A DNA stretch of 64,000 nucleotides from DASUPK01 sp963801055 (lineage in GTDB: Bacteria; Actinomycetota; Thermoleophilia; Solirubrobacterales; 70-9), in NCBI GenBank assembly GCA_963801055.1, contig CAWDDE010000001.1, forward strand, positions 186,001 through 250,000, written 5' to 3'. This document shows positions 32,216-40,810 of this stretch, in pieces. The translations under genes were made by a program, and so were the position numbers. The notes beneath the pieces were generated by a model. That model did not search any database, was not told the origin of the DNA, and saw only the letters and a program-made list of their open reading frames with translations. Within the stretch, counting starts at the first letter, position 1. Each line of letters begins with the position of its first letter.

Positions 32216-32893
32216 ATGGCGCCCAGGCCCGCGGGTGCGCATGCCCGAAAACCGGCGGCGAAGTGGAGCGCGGACGACCGCGAGCTGATGCGCGCGGACA
32301 AGGTGCTGCGCAGGGTGATGGAGGAGCAGGGCCCGATAGACCCGAGGATCGACAGACGGGGAAGCCGGCCCGATCCCTTCGACGCGCTTGCTCGCGCGAT
32401 CGTGGGCCAGCAGCTCTCCACCAGGGCAGCCAACTCGATCTGGGAGAAGCTGATCGGCCTCTTCGATGGCGAGATGACCACAGAGGCGCTGCTCCGTCGC
32501 AGGCCGCAGACACTGCGCAAGGCAGGCCTCTCGAATGCGAAGGTCGGATTCCTGCGCGATCTCGCTGCCCGCGTGAAGGATGGCCGGCTCGATCTGAAGC
32601 AGCTGAAGAAGCTGCCGGATGAGGACGTCATCGCCGAGCTGATCGAAGTAAAGGGAATCGGCTCGTGGAGCGCGGAGATGTTCCTCATCTTCCACCTGGG
32701 CCGACCGGACGTCGTGTCGGCTGGCGACCTCGGAATCCGCCGCGCGATCCAGATCACCTACGGGCTGGATGACCTGCCTGGCCCCGAGGAGGTCGAGCGG
32801 ATCGCCGAGCCCTGGCGCCCGCACCGCACGCTGGCCTGCCTCTACCTCTGGCGGTCGCTGGCGGTCACGCCCATCGAGCAGCCCGCTGAATAG
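32216..32893 (+). CDS. DNA-3-methyladenine glycosylase II-like (HhH-GPD) protein
   Basis: The protein is 225 residues from ATG 32216. The HhH-GPD superfamily core is clear: DPFDALARAIVGQQLSTRAANSIWEKL, then the helix-hairpin-helix VKGIGSWSAEMFLIFHLG. The catalytic aspartate lies in VVSAGDLGIRRAIQ. It should excise alkylated purines in base excision repair (AlkA-type). The N-terminal AlkA domain is missing, giving the short form common in bacteria. Upstream codons back to 32147 are less protein-like and were excluded. Confidence 0.9.
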   Translation: MAPRPAGAHARKPAAKWSADDRELMRADKVLRRVMEEQGPIDPRIDRRGSRPDPFDALARAIVGQQLSTRAANSIWEKLIGLFDGEMTTEALLRRRPQTLRKAGLSNAKVGFLRDLAARVKDGRLDLKQLKKLPDEDVIAELIEVKGIGSWSAEMFLIFHLGRPDVVSAGDLGIRRAIQITYGLDDLPGPEEVERIAEPWRPHRTLACLYLWRSLAVTPIEQPAE

Positions 32894-32896
32894 CCT
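32891..32896 (+). promoter_or_regulatory. Probable -10 hexamer (TAGCCT)
   Basis: TAGCCT starts within the stop codon of the glycosylase gene and lies 7 nt before GTG 32904, consistent with a leaderless transcript. Confidence 0.4.
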
Positions 32897-32903
32897 CACC
32901 ACC

Positions 32904-33932
32904 GTGGCGGCTCTCGACCGCATCTCCATAGCCGCGCTCGGGAACAGCCCGGCGGAACTCGCCGAGCAGGCAAGCTCCGCCGAGGCCGCCGGCCTGGACT
33001 GCGTCTGGGCACCGGAGCTCTTCCGCAGCTCGGTTACCCAGGCGACCTGGCTCGCCGCGAAGACCGACAAGGTGGAGCTCGGGACCGGCATCGCCTGGGC
33101 GTTCACGCGGAGCGCCTTCATCCTGGCGGTCAGCGCCCTCGACGTCGACGAGATGTCTGGCGGGCGCTTCCGGCTCGGGCTCGGCGCAGGCGTGCGGCGC
33201 CTCAACGAGACCTGGCACTCGGTCGACTACGGCAGGCCGGCGCCGCACCTCCGCGAGACGATCGAGGCGACCCGGTTGATCATGGAGAACGCCTCGAGCG
33301 GCGAGCCAATCCGGTACGAGGGCGACTACCAGCACATCGATATCAAGGGCTGGATGCGACCCCACAAGCCTGCCCGCGAGCGGGTTCCGATCTACGCCGC
33401 GGCCATGCGGGAGGGAATGTGCCGGATGGCGGGGGACGTGGCCGACGGACTGATCGGCCATCCGATGTGCCCGCCCCGCTGGATCGACGAGGTGATGGTC
33501 CCGAGCTTCGAGATGGGCCTGAGCCGCACCGGCCGGCCGCGCGCCGACCTCGACTTCATCCCGACCATCACCTGCGCGATCGACGACGACGAGTCCCGCG
33601 CACTCGATGCCGCGCGCCGCACGATCGCCTTCTACTCGACCGTTCGCACCTACAGGCCCCTCTGGGAGATGCACGGTTTTGCCGACGCCGCCGAGGCGGC
33701 CGGTGAGGCCTTTCGCAGGGGCGACCTGGCTGCCGTCCCGCAGCAGATCCCTGACCAGATGGTCGACGCCTACACGGCCGCCGGCCCGCTCGACAAGGTG
33801 CGCGCCCGCGTCGCGGAGGTCGCCGCGCGCGGCGACGGGGTGTTCCTGACTCCGGCCACCTACTTCATTCCGCCCGAGCAGATCGGCGAGTACCAGGCCA
33901 AGATCATTGAGGCCTTCGGCTCCGCGACCTAG
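32904..33932 (+). CDS. LLM class flavin-dependent oxidoreductase
   Basis: The 342-residue protein has the luciferase-like TIM-barrel pattern. AELAEQASSAEAAGLDCVWAPELF, ELGTGIAWAFTRSAFILAVSALDVDEMSGGRFRLGLGAG, PIYAAAMREGMCRMAGDVADGLIGHPMCPPRW and a C-terminal GDGVFLTPATYF match F420- or FMN-dependent members of the family. In actinobacteria of this type F420 is the more likely cofactor, but the sequence alone does not prove it. The substrate is unknown. GTG 32904 is preferred because of the adjacent -10. Confidence 0.88.
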   Translation: MAALDRISIAALGNSPAELAEQASSAEAAGLDCVWAPELFRSSVTQATWLAAKTDKVELGTGIAWAFTRSAFILAVSALDVDEMSGGRFRLGLGAGVRRLNETWHSVDYGRPAPHLRETIEATRLIMENASSGEPIRYEGDYQHIDIKGWMRPHKPARERVPIYAAAMREGMCRMAGDVADGLIGHPMCPPRWIDEVMVPSFEMGLSRTGRPRADLDFIPTITCAIDDDESRALDAARRTIAFYSTVRTYRPLWEMHGFADAAEAAGEAFRRGDLAAVPQQIPDQMVDAYTAAGPLDKVRARVAEVAARGDGVFLTPATYFIPPEQIGEYQAKIIEAFGSAT

Positions 33933-34603
33933 TCAGGGAGACCGTCGACGAAGTCCTTGAGCTTGCCCGGGTCGCGCAGCGGCGCGCCGTGACCGAAGCA
34001 GACCAGTTCCGGCTCGAGTGCCGCCAGCCTTCGTGCCGACTCCCGGTTCCGGGCGGGGTCGGATGTGAGGTTCGGCTTGGGCTCGTGGAGCCCGGGAATC
34101 CCCGTGTACTGGTCCAGGTTGGTCAGCACGTCGCCGATGATCAGCACCCGGTCCGACTCCCGCCAGAAGGCGATGTGCCCCGCGGAGTGCCCGGGCGCAT
34201 CCATCACATCGAAGCCCGCTACCTCGTCGCCCTCCTCGAGTGCCTCGTCGACCTTGTGACCGGGGCCGTGAAAGATGCGCCAGAAGAGCACCGCCATGAA
34301 GTGGTCCGGCTGCCGCTCGCGGATCAGGTTCGGATCCTCCGCCGCGGGAATGTCGGCGTCGGGACACCAGAACGGGATCCCTAGCTTCTCGCAGACATCG
34401 TGGCTGGCGCCCTGGTGATCGGGATGCGCATGGGTGAGCGCATGCGCTCTCACCTCGTGCCCGTCGAGCTGGCGCAGGATCCTCCCGGTCGACTGGCGGC
34501 ATCCCGCATCGATCAGAACGTCGCCGGCCAGGTAGGCGTTGACCGCCCAGGGCAGGCCGGGGAGGCACTTGACGTGCCAGACGCCATCGGCGAGCTTCTT
34601 CAT
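33929..34603 (-). CDS. MBL-fold metallo-hydrolase
   Basis: The 224-residue protein has the metallo-beta-lactamase fold with the dinuclear metal motif THAHPDHQG (HxHxDH), the second histidine in DAPGHSAGHIAFW, the bridging aspartate in LIIGDVLTN, and a final CFGHGAPL. Hydroxyacylglutathione hydrolase-like or lactonase activities are typical. The ATG overlaps the upstream small gene by a few bases, making it the last gene of a three-gene minus-strand operon (34842-36188, 34603-34845, this gene). Its stop overlaps that of the LLM gene. Confidence 0.9.
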   Translation of the reverse strand: MKKLADGVWHVKCLPGLPWAVNAYLAGDVLIDAGCRQSTGRILRQLDGHEVRAHALTHAHPDHQGASHDVCEKLGIPFWCPDADIPAAEDPNLIRERQPDHFMAVLFWRIFHGPGHKVDEALEEGDEVAGFDVMDAPGHSAGHIAFWRESDRVLIIGDVLTNLDQYTGIPGLHEPKPNLTSDPARNRESARRLAALEPELVCFGHGAPLRDPGKLKDFVDGLPD

Positions 34604-34845
34604 CAGTGCGGTATGCCGGTGCCGCCTCGCGGATCTCCGCTGTGCTGAGCGAGGTCCTCGAGCCGCGCAATCTGCAGTTCGCCCTCGCGCCTCACCGGGT
34701 CGTCCTCCGGAAGCCCCTCGATCAGCCGCTGGATCCTGTTGCGGATCTGAAGGGCGAAGTGCGGCGTGGAGGGCCCCGCCAGCTCCCGGATGTCCTCGAC
34801 GGTCACCGGTCTCGTCAGCCGATCCGGTCGCTCGGCCTCACTCAC
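34603..34845 (-). CDS. Hypothetical small helical protein
   Basis: The 80-residue protein (VTVEDIRELAGPSTPHFALQIRNRIQRLIEGLPEDDPVRREGELQIARLEDLA) overlaps both neighbours by a few bases, so it is almost certainly translated as part of the operon. It is charged, helical and has no signal. The phrase AGPSTPHFALQIRNRI recurs in small actinobacterial proteins of unknown function. No role can be assigned. Confidence 0.7.
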   Translation of the reverse strand: MSEAERPDRLTRPVTVEDIRELAGPSTPHFALQIRNRIQRLIEGLPEDDPVRREGELQIARLEDLAQHSGDPRGGTGIPH

Positions 34846-36188
34846 TTCTTCTTCCCCTGCTGCGCAGCCGGAGGCGGCTCGCCCTCGAGGCCGCCGGGCT
34901 GGGCTACCCCGCCCTTGACGGTGCCCTGGGCGGCCGCGTTGCCGATCGGAGCGAGCTCGGCCAGCTCGTCCACCTCCGCCTGCACCTGGCCGCCGATCGC
35001 GGTCGCGTCGCCCATCAGCCAGATGTGGTTGTACACGGCCCGCGTCGGGTCCGTCGCGTAGCCGGGCTTGATGTCAAGCAGGAAGCTCTTCAGCTCGGGC
35101 GGCAGGGCGTCCGCCTCCTCGGTGAGGAGCAGCGGCCCCCACTTGCCGGTCGAAGCGAGCGAGGCAGCCGCGGCGGCGTCCAGTGGGCGGTCGGCATTGG
35201 CCAGCTCCATCCCATGGCCGGGGTCGTTGATGTTCCAGCCGAACGAGCCGTTTGAGTAGCGGGCGAAGAGCAGGGCGTTCTGGGCGGCACCGGTGGCGCC
35301 GACTCGCTGCACGCTCGCCGCCACCCTGGCGATCTGCGAGACCGTGGCCTTCGAGATCACGGACGCGGGTCCGAGCACGAAGACGGTGGCGGCGGCGTGC
35401 CGCCGCAGAGCAGCGAGGGTGGCGGAGGGGACCTGGTTGCGCCCGCTGAACAGGACTGGGTCGCCAGAGCGGGCCGCCCAGGCAGCCGCCGGCATGGCAT
35501 ATCCGGCCTGGTCCGAGCTGACGACGAGGATGTGCGGCGGCTCGGCTCTCACGAGCCGCTGACGGAGCTGGTCGATCGAGTTCGCAATCTGGGCCGGCGA
35601 GTCGCCCGGGAGCTTCTGGACGTGAAAACCCGAGGGGGCCGCGGCTCCTCCGGCCGAGAAAACGGCGACGCCCCCCGAGCGGCCGATGCCACGCGGGTTG
35701 AGCTGGGCGAGCGCCTGGCTGGTTGCGTCCGGCACGGCGCCGGGCTGGCTGATCAGTACGGGGATGCGTAGCGGGGGGCCCGCGAGAACCGAGGCGGCGA
35801 TCCCGGACTGCCAGTCGTCATCCGGAACCAGTGTCGCCGCCCGGAGCGGCACGGCATCGGGGGCGCTTGGATGGGTGGCGAGCGCGGCCGCGGCCGCGTC
35901 GGCAGTCGGATCCGGCCCGCTGATCCGGGTCGTATTGCGCGTCGCGACAAGCGGGAACCCGAGCGTTCCGACTGGCGTCTGCTGGGCGTTGTCAGTGGCC
36001 ACCGCGATCGTCACGACGCGAGTTTCTCCGTTGCCGTCGTCCGCGAAGGGGTCGAGCGCGATGAGCAGAACGATCAGGCCGATGAGTAGCGCGCCCCCCG
36101 CCGCGAACACCCAGCGCGTCCCGATCCGCGCCGGCAGGTCGGCGCGAAGCCAGTGGGTCGCGCTGCGGATCTGGCGGGGAAGTCGCAC
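34842..36188 (-). CDS. Membrane-anchored protein with cell-wall-binding (CWB2)-like repeats
   Basis: The 448-residue protein has a basic N-terminus and one transmembrane segment (WVFAAGGALLIGLIVLLIALDPF). The extracytoplasmic region carries CWB2-type features: TRISGPDPTADAAAAALATHP, WQSGIAASVLAGPPLRIPVLI, then PVLFSGRNQVPSATLAALRRHAAATVFVLGPASVISKATVSQI and RVGATGAAQNAL. The C-terminal tail is Gly/Pro/Gln-rich and ends KKK. CWB2 repeats bind cell-wall polymers, so a wall-associated role is likely. It is the first gene of the operon with the small protein and the MBL hydrolase. Confidence 0.72.
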   Translation of the reverse strand: MRLPRQIRSATHWLRADLPARIGTRWVFAAGGALLIGLIVLLIALDPFADDGNGETRVVTIAVATDNAQQTPVGTLGFPLVATRNTTRISGPDPTADAAAAALATHPSAPDAVPLRAATLVPDDDWQSGIAASVLAGPPLRIPVLISQPGAVPDATSQALAQLNPRGIGRSGGVAVFSAGGAAAPSGFHVQKLPGDSPAQIANSIDQLRQRLVRAEPPHILVVSSDQAGYAMPAAAWAARSGDPVLFSGRNQVPSATLAALRRHAAATVFVLGPASVISKATVSQIARVAASVQRVGATGAAQNALLFARYSNGSFGWNINDPGHGMELANADRPLDAAAAASLASTGKWGPLLLTEEADALPPELKSFLLDIKPGYATDPTRAVYNHIWLMGDATAIGGQVQAEVDELAELAPIGNAAAQGTVKGGVAQPGGLEGEPPPAAQQGKKK

Positions 36189-36256
36189 GGGGGGAACCTA
36201 CCCGCGGGCCCCCGGCGATGAGAACCCGGTCGCTGGCGGGTCTAAGGGGTGAGGCT

Positions 36257-36583
36257 TGAGACGCGCCTACCGCTCACATCCTCCAGCCCCCTGAGGAGAT
36301 CGCCGAGATCGCCGCACGCCCGGGAGTCGGGTTGACCGCCAGGCTCGAGGCGGTGGGACACGACGCGCTCGAGGCCCGGGTGACCAGCGCGTATGAGGAG
36401 TTCATCGCGCCGGGCGAGTTCAGCTTCCGGCGCCGAGACGACGTCAAGCGCCTCGCGGACGTGGTCAAGTTCCGCTGGCAGATGGTTTCCAAGGACGGCG
36501 AGGTAGCCGGCGTCGGACTGGAGTTCCTGGTCCTCGCTCACGACGGCCGCATCCGGCGCGACTTCCAATTCATCGAGAGCTAG
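36257..36583 (+). pseudogene. 5'-truncated SnoaL/NTF2-like protein
   Basis: The open stretch after a TGA at 36257 reads ILQPPEEIAEIAARPGVGLTARLEAVGHDALEARVTSAYEEFIAPGEFSFRRRDDVKRLADVVKFRWQMV, given here only as landmarks. It ends FLVLAHDGRIRRDFQFIES, the characteristic C-terminal half of a nuclear-transport-factor-2-like family. The first ~35 residues (the W-N-x-D helix) are missing and no start codon precedes the conserved part; TTG 36332 would give only 83 residues. It is likely a remnant rather than a functional gene. Confidence 0.5.
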
Positions 36584-36679
36584 CGGGCCACGGCCCCGCG
36601 ACCGCGGTAGGTGGCAGGTCCCACAGCTGCAACCGCCGTTTCAGTTTGAGCCCAATCGGGCGTTCAACCTCCGGGGAAG

Positions 36680-37810
36680 ATGACTCGATCGAAGCGTTTT
36701 GGGCTGGCGCTCTGCGTCGCCCTGATCGCCTGCGCCTGCGCGATCGCGGTGGCCGGGGCCTCGGGGAAGAGCCTCGAGCAGAAGCTCAACGTCACACAGA
36801 ACAAGCTTTCGCATGCGCGGGCTCACGCCGGCGTCCTCACGACGCGGATCAGCCACGAGTCCGCGCAGCTCGTTCGGCTCACCGGACAAGTCGCGGTCCT
36901 GCGTAATCGCGAGGCCGCGGTGGCGGCGCAGTTGGCTCAAAAGCAGGCGGAGCTCGATCGGGCCCAGGCCCGGCTCGACACGTTGAGGCAGCGCCTGCGC
37001 GTGGCGATCCGGATCCTCGAGCAGCGCCTGATCGCGATCTACGAGTCGAATGAGCCGGACCTGATCACAGTGCTGCTCCAGGCGCACGGCTTCGACGACC
37101 TCGTGGCGCGGACCCAGTACATGCGGACACTCCAGAGCCAGGACAACGACATCGTCGCCCGCGTCCGCGAGCTGCGGAACGAGATGCAGGTCACCGTCAA
37201 CACCGTCCGGGCGGCGCGCGACCAGATCGCCGCGCACAAGCAGGAGCTCGCGGCGACCCGGATGAAGCTCAAGCGGCGCACCGCCGAGCTGGCCAAGGCA
37301 CGGCAAAAGCAGCACGCAACGCTGCTCGCGGTCCGCAAGCAGCAGGATGACCTCGAGGGCGACCTCACCGAGATCTCCCAGAAGATCGCGGAGCAGCTCG
37401 CTGCCAGCACCGGGGCCCTGCCGGCCGGCCCGATCAGCTCCGGGGGGCACGGTTTGATCTGGCCGGTCAACGGGACGGTCGTCTCTGGATTCGGCATGCG
37501 CTGGGGCAACATGCACGAGGGAATCGATATTGCCGTTCCGACCGGCACGCCGATCCGCGCCTCCGCCGCCGGGACGGTCAGCATCGCCGGGCCAAGTGGG
37601 GGATACGGGAATTACACGTGCATCGACCATGGGGGTGGCCTTTCCACCTGCTACGCGCACCAAGAGCGAATCCTGGTGTCGGGAGGCCAGCACGTCGCGC
37701 AGGCTCAGATCATCGGCATCTCCGACTGCACCGGCCACTGCCTCGGTCCTCACGTCCACTTCGAGGTCAGGGTCAACGGCCAGGCCGTCGATCCACTCGG
37801 CTACCTGTAG
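36680..37810 (+). CDS. M23 family metallopeptidase with EnvC-like coiled coil
   Basis: The 376-residue protein has a signal peptide (FGLALCVALIACACAIAVAGASG). A long coiled coil follows (residues ~30-240: LEQKLNVTQNKLSHARAHAGVLTTRISHESAQLVRL...). The C-terminal LytM domain has the zinc ligands HEGIDI (HxxxD) and HVHFEV (HxH), plus TCYAHQERI. Both the coiled coil and the intact active site resemble EnvC/RipA-type murein hydrolase regulators, or an active peptidoglycan endopeptidase acting outside the membrane. ATG 36680 follows a GGGGAAG ribosome site. Confidence 0.92.
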   Translation: MTRSKRFGLALCVALIACACAIAVAGASGKSLEQKLNVTQNKLSHARAHAGVLTTRISHESAQLVRLTGQVAVLRNREAAVAAQLAQKQAELDRAQARLDTLRQRLRVAIRILEQRLIAIYESNEPDLITVLLQAHGFDDLVARTQYMRTLQSQDNDIVARVRELRNEMQVTVNTVRAARDQIAAHKQELAATRMKLKRRTAELAKARQKQHATLLAVRKQQDDLEGDLTEISQKIAEQLAASTGALPAGPISSGGHGLIWPVNGTVVSGFGMRWGNMHEGIDIAVPTGTPIRASAAGTVSIAGPSGGYGNYTCIDHGGGLSTCYAHQERILVSGGQHVAQAQIIGISDCTGHCLGPHVHFEVRVNGQAVDPLGYL

Positions 37811-37864
37811 AAGGGCGTCCTCGGGGTTAATAGGTAGCCGCTCGCTGCGGTTTTAGAGCAAACG

Positions 37865-37892
37865 TTTACCTCGGTATTGGGGTTTTTAAAGT
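37865..37892 (+). promoter_or_regulatory. Candidate promoter in AT-rich intergenic patch
   Basis: TTTACC (37865-37870), 16 bp, then TAAAGT (37887-37892) lie ahead of GTG 37921. This 40-bp patch is markedly AT-richer than its surroundings. A short GCCGC/GCGGT hairpin followed by TTTTA (37838-37856) just upstream may terminate the M23 transcript. Confidence 0.45.
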
Positions 37893-37920
37893 CCCGCGGA
37901 TTCGCGACGATGCCCGTAAC

Positions 37921-38706
37921 GTGAGTGGGCGTAGTTGGCGGGCCGCGCGAGAGGGGGATACTCACGCGGCCAGCAGAACATCAGAGAGCTTCATAATCGG
38001 TATCGGCGCATCCGGCGCCCTCCTCGCCGGGGCAGCGATCCTCTTCGTCATCCTGGTCGGGCTCGTCTCGTTCCACGCCTGGCCGTCGTCGTCGAACCCC
38101 TCGCCGAGCGCCGCCAACGTCGAGTTGAGCGTGGCGAAGCCGGAGCCGGCGCCCGGAGAGCCCGGTTCGGTGGCGCCGGGCGGGGCGCTCGGCTCGGTGG
38201 CGGCGGTTCGCGCGGCCGCTGGGCTATTCGCATCGACGGGCGGGGCCGCCGGGGGCGCTGGCCGTGGCGGTGGCGGCCGCCACGACGGGGGCCCGGTGGC
38301 GGCGCAGGCGGCAAGCTCGGCGCCCGGTTCCGCACCGGCGCATGCGGCCACCGCGTCCACGACCCCGCCGTCGTCCGCAGGCGGCTCGAAGGAAGACCAC
38401 GGTCTCAGAACCGGTGATCCGGTCGGCGGCGGGTCGAGCGGTGCCCTCAAGGGCCCGAACGGCCGCTCCGACAGCCGATCCCATAAGGAGCATCCGACGC
38501 ACCCGAGTTCGGGCCAGACTGTCAAAGGTCGCGGCAACGGCAATGGTGGCGGCAACGGCAATGGTGGCGGCAACGGCAACGGTGGCAACCGCAACGGCGG
38601 CGGCAACGGCAACGGCAGTGGCAACGGCAACGGCAGTGGCAACGGCAAGGGCCCCCGGCAGGCGCCCGGCCACACGAAGGCCCGCGGGCCCAAGCCCAAG
38701 CATTAA
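37921..38706 (+). CDS. Membrane-anchored low-complexity Gly/Asn-repeat protein
   Basis: The 261-residue protein has a charged N-terminus and one transmembrane segment (IIGIGASGALLAGAAILFVILVGLVSF, residues ~25-50). A Pro/Ala/Ser/Gly-rich disordered region follows, and the C-terminal part is built of GNGNGG(G/S) repeats with Lys/His at the very end (GHTKARGPKPKH). No catalytic motif. Topology suggests an extracytoplasmic disordered stalk. GTG 37921 lies downstream of a good promoter. Wall attachment or matrix functions are speculation. Confidence 0.7.
   Translation: MSGRSWRAAREGDTHAASRTSESFIIGIGASGALLAGAAILFVILVGLVSFHAWPSSSNPSPSAANVELSVAKPEPAPGEPGSVAPGGALGSVAAVRAAAGLFASTGGAAGGAGRGGGGRHDGGPVAAQAASSAPGSAPAHAATASTTPPSSAGGSKEDHGLRTGDPVGGGSSGALKGPNGRSDSRSHKEHPTHPSSGQTVKGRGNGNGGGNGNGGGNGNGGNRNGGGNGNGSGNGNGSGNGKGPRQAPGHTKARGPKPKH
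38527..38650 (+). repeat. Short tandem repeat encoding Gly-Asn motifs
   Basis: Units built of GGCAACGGCAAYGGTGGC or GGCAACGGCAACGGCAGT repeat in frame for about 120 bp with small variations. The unit is a multiple of three, so expansions or contractions keep the frame. Such arrays are prone to length variation. Confidence 0.8.
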
Positions 38707-38712
38707 GCAGGG

Positions 38713-39456
38713 CTAGCGGCTGGCCTCGCGGGCGTCGAACTCGCGCTCGAGCCAGCGGAGCGCCATTGACTGCAGCTCCGGGTCGTGCTGCACGGTCGTG
38801 TGGGCGCCGCCGGGGGCGATGACGAGCTTGCCGGGCTGCCCGGCGCGCGCGTAGAGCTCTTCGGAATGCTCACTGGAGATCTGTGTATCGCCCTCGGCGT
38901 GCATGAGCAGCAGTGGACGTCCGGCGATCCTTTCGACCGCTTCGCCGACGTCCTGGGCGAGCAGCCAGGCCTCGAGCTCGAGTGGGTCGGCGACGCGCAT
39001 CTCGAGGCGCCGGCTCCGGACGCCTCTCGCGAGGTGGTCCTCTCCAGCCGGACAGATCGCAATCACACCGGCGATCTCGTGCGGCGCTGAGGCCGCGGCG
39101 CTGATCGCGAGAAATCCACCCAGGCTCGAGCCCCGAACCGCGACCCGGCTGGGGTCGACTCCGTCCTGCTCGCCGAGAAAGCGGGCCATCCCGATTATGT
39201 CGTCGACGGCTGCCCCCGACATCTCCCGCTCGGAGTGACCGTGGCCCGGCAGGTCGAAGGCCAGCGCCGCCCAGCCGCTCGCCGTGGCGAGGGCGGCGAA
39301 ATCGGTGTGGTTCTCTTTGCGAGAGCCGGCGCCGTGGACGATCACCACGCCGGGCCAGGGCGGCGCCGCCTCGGGCAGCCAGAGCGCGTAGGCGAGCCCG
39401 AGATAGCTGTCCTCGCAGTCTGGGCGCCGTGCCAGAGAGCGCTCCATTGCGGGCAT
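38713..39456 (-). CDS. Alpha/beta hydrolase (dienelactone hydrolase-like)
   Basis: From ATG 39456 the protein is about 247 residues. VVIVHGAGSRKENHTDF is the oxyanion region, DLPGHGHSE follows, and the nucleophile elbow is GSSLGG. LLLMHAEGDTQISSEHSEEL carries the catalytic acid, and GGAHTTVQHDPEL the histidine. It resembles prolyl-oligopeptidase-related hydrolases such as BAAT or FrsA-like esterases. Upstream starts at 39489 and 39522 exist, but they would overlap the start of lysA on the other strand. Confidence 0.85.
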   Translation of the reverse strand: MPAMERSLARRPDCEDSYLGLAYALWLPEAAPPWPGVVIVHGAGSRKENHTDFAALATASGWAALAFDLPGHGHSEREMSGAAVDDIIGMARFLGEQDGVDPSRVAVRGSSLGGFLAISAAASAPHEIAGVIAICPAGEDHLARGVRSRRLEMRVADPLELEAWLLAQDVGEAVERIAGRPLLLMHAEGDTQISSEHSEELYARAGQPGKLVIAPGGAHTTVQHDPELQSMALRWLEREFDAREASR

Positions 39457-39487
39457 TGTCGCGGTTCCCGTCAGAATTGCCTCTCCC

Positions 39488-40810
39488 ATGAGCTTCGACA
39501 GGAGCCAGTCCAGCTCTGCCACGGCGGCGGATCCGATCGCCGCCTCGCCGGTCTACCCGGCGGGGTCGCGCGTGAACGAACGCGGGCATCTCGAGATCGC
39601 GGGTTGCGACCTGGTCGAGCTTGCCGACCGGTTCGGCACCCCGGCTTATATCTACTCCGAGGACGACATCCGCGGTCGGGCACGGCAGTACGTGCGCGCG
39701 TTCGAGGAACGTACTGATGCCTTCGAGGTGATCTACGCGAGCAAGGCGCTTGCCGCCACCGCCGCGTACCGCGTGATCCGCGAGGAGGGCCTCTCGGTCG
39801 ACGTCGCCTCGGGTGGTGAGCTGCACATGGCCCTGGCCGCCGGCTTCGATCCGGCGCGGATCCACCTGCACGGCAACAACAAGACCGAGGCGGAGCTCCG
39901 CTACGCCTTCGAGGCGGGCGTCGGACATCTGATCCTCGACTCGTTCGACGAGATCGAGCGCGCCGAGTGGCTGCTCGAGCGGCCGCAGCGCGTGCTGATC
40001 CGGGTCACGCCGGGGATCAAACCCTCCACCCACGACTACGTCCAGACCGGGCAGCTCGACTCCAAGTTCGGCTTCGGGCTGGCCGATCGGCTCGCCGAGC
40101 GGGCGGTCGAGCGGGTGCGCGAGTCCGCCCACCTGCAGCTCGTCGGGCTGCACGCCCACATCGGATCTCAGATCTTCGAGCTGGCGCCGTATGTGAAGGC
40201 GATCGAGGTGATCGCCGACTTCTGCGACGCCGTCGACCTCCGCCCCGAGCTACTCAACGTCGGAGGGGGGCTCGGCATCGCATACCTGGACACCGATGAA
40301 CCGCCCGAGATCGACGACTACGTCGGGGTGAAGGTCGCCGGGGTGCGGCGGGTCTTCGACCCGGCCCCGCGGATCCTGGTCGAGCCGGGACGCTCGCTGG
40401 TCGGGAACGCCGGCGTCACCGCTTACCGCGTAGGGACGGTGAAGGAGATTCCCGGAGTGCGCACCTACGTCGCTGTTGATGGAGGGATGTCGGACAACCT
40501 GCGACCGATGCTCTACGGCGCCCGCTACGAGGCGGTCGTCGCGGACCGCGCCGGCGAGACGCCGGATGCGCTCGCGACGATCGCCGGGATGCACTGCGAG
40601 TCGGGGGACGTTCTGGTCCGGGATACCGAGCTCGCGGCTCCAGCCGTCGGCGACGTACTGGTCACCCCGGCCACCGGCGCCTACGGCTACGCGATGGCCA
40701 ACAACTACAACGGGGTGCCCAGGCCCCCGGTGATCTTCTGCCGCGACGGCGACGCAAGGGTCGTGGTCCGGCGCGAGACCTGGGACGACCTGCTGGCGCG
40801 GGACGAGTGA
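39488..40810 (+). CDS. lysA: Diaminopimelate decarboxylase
   Basis: LysA makes L-lysine from meso-diaminopimelate with pyridoxal phosphate. It is 440 residues. The PLP lysine is in IYASKALA, and HGNNKTEAEL, GLHAHIGSQIFE, LNVGGGLGIAY, VEPGRSLVGNAG and the second active-site region CESGDVLVRD are all present. The ATG is preceded by a ~30-bp divergent spacer. It is the first gene of a lysA-hom-thrC group in which hom overlaps its stop, so aspartate-family amino acid synthesis is co-expressed. Confidence 0.96.
   Translation: MSFDRSQSSSATAADPIAASPVYPAGSRVNERGHLEIAGCDLVELADRFGTPAYIYSEDDIRGRARQYVRAFEERTDAFEVIYASKALAATAAYRVIREEGLSVDVASGGELHMALAAGFDPARIHLHGNNKTEAELRYAFEAGVGHLILDSFDEIERAEWLLERPQRVLIRVTPGIKPSTHDYVQTGQLDSKFGFGLADRLAERAVERVRESAHLQLVGLHAHIGSQIFELAPYVKAIEVIADFCDAVDLRPELLNVGGGLGIAYLDTDEPPEIDDYVGVKVAGVRRVFDPAPRILVEPGRSLVGNAGVTAYRVGTVKEIPGVRTYVAVDGGMSDNLRPMLYGARYEAVVADRAGETPDALATIAGMHCESGDVLVRDTELAAPAVGDVLVTPATGAYGYAMANNYNGVPRPPVIFCRDGDARVVVRRETWDDLLARDE

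Noticed and set aside
38527..38650. Repeat array considered as CRISPR
   Set aside because: Units are ~15-18 bp, in frame and adjacent, without unique spacers or cas genes. It is a coding microsatellite. No CRISPR array was found elsewhere in the window.
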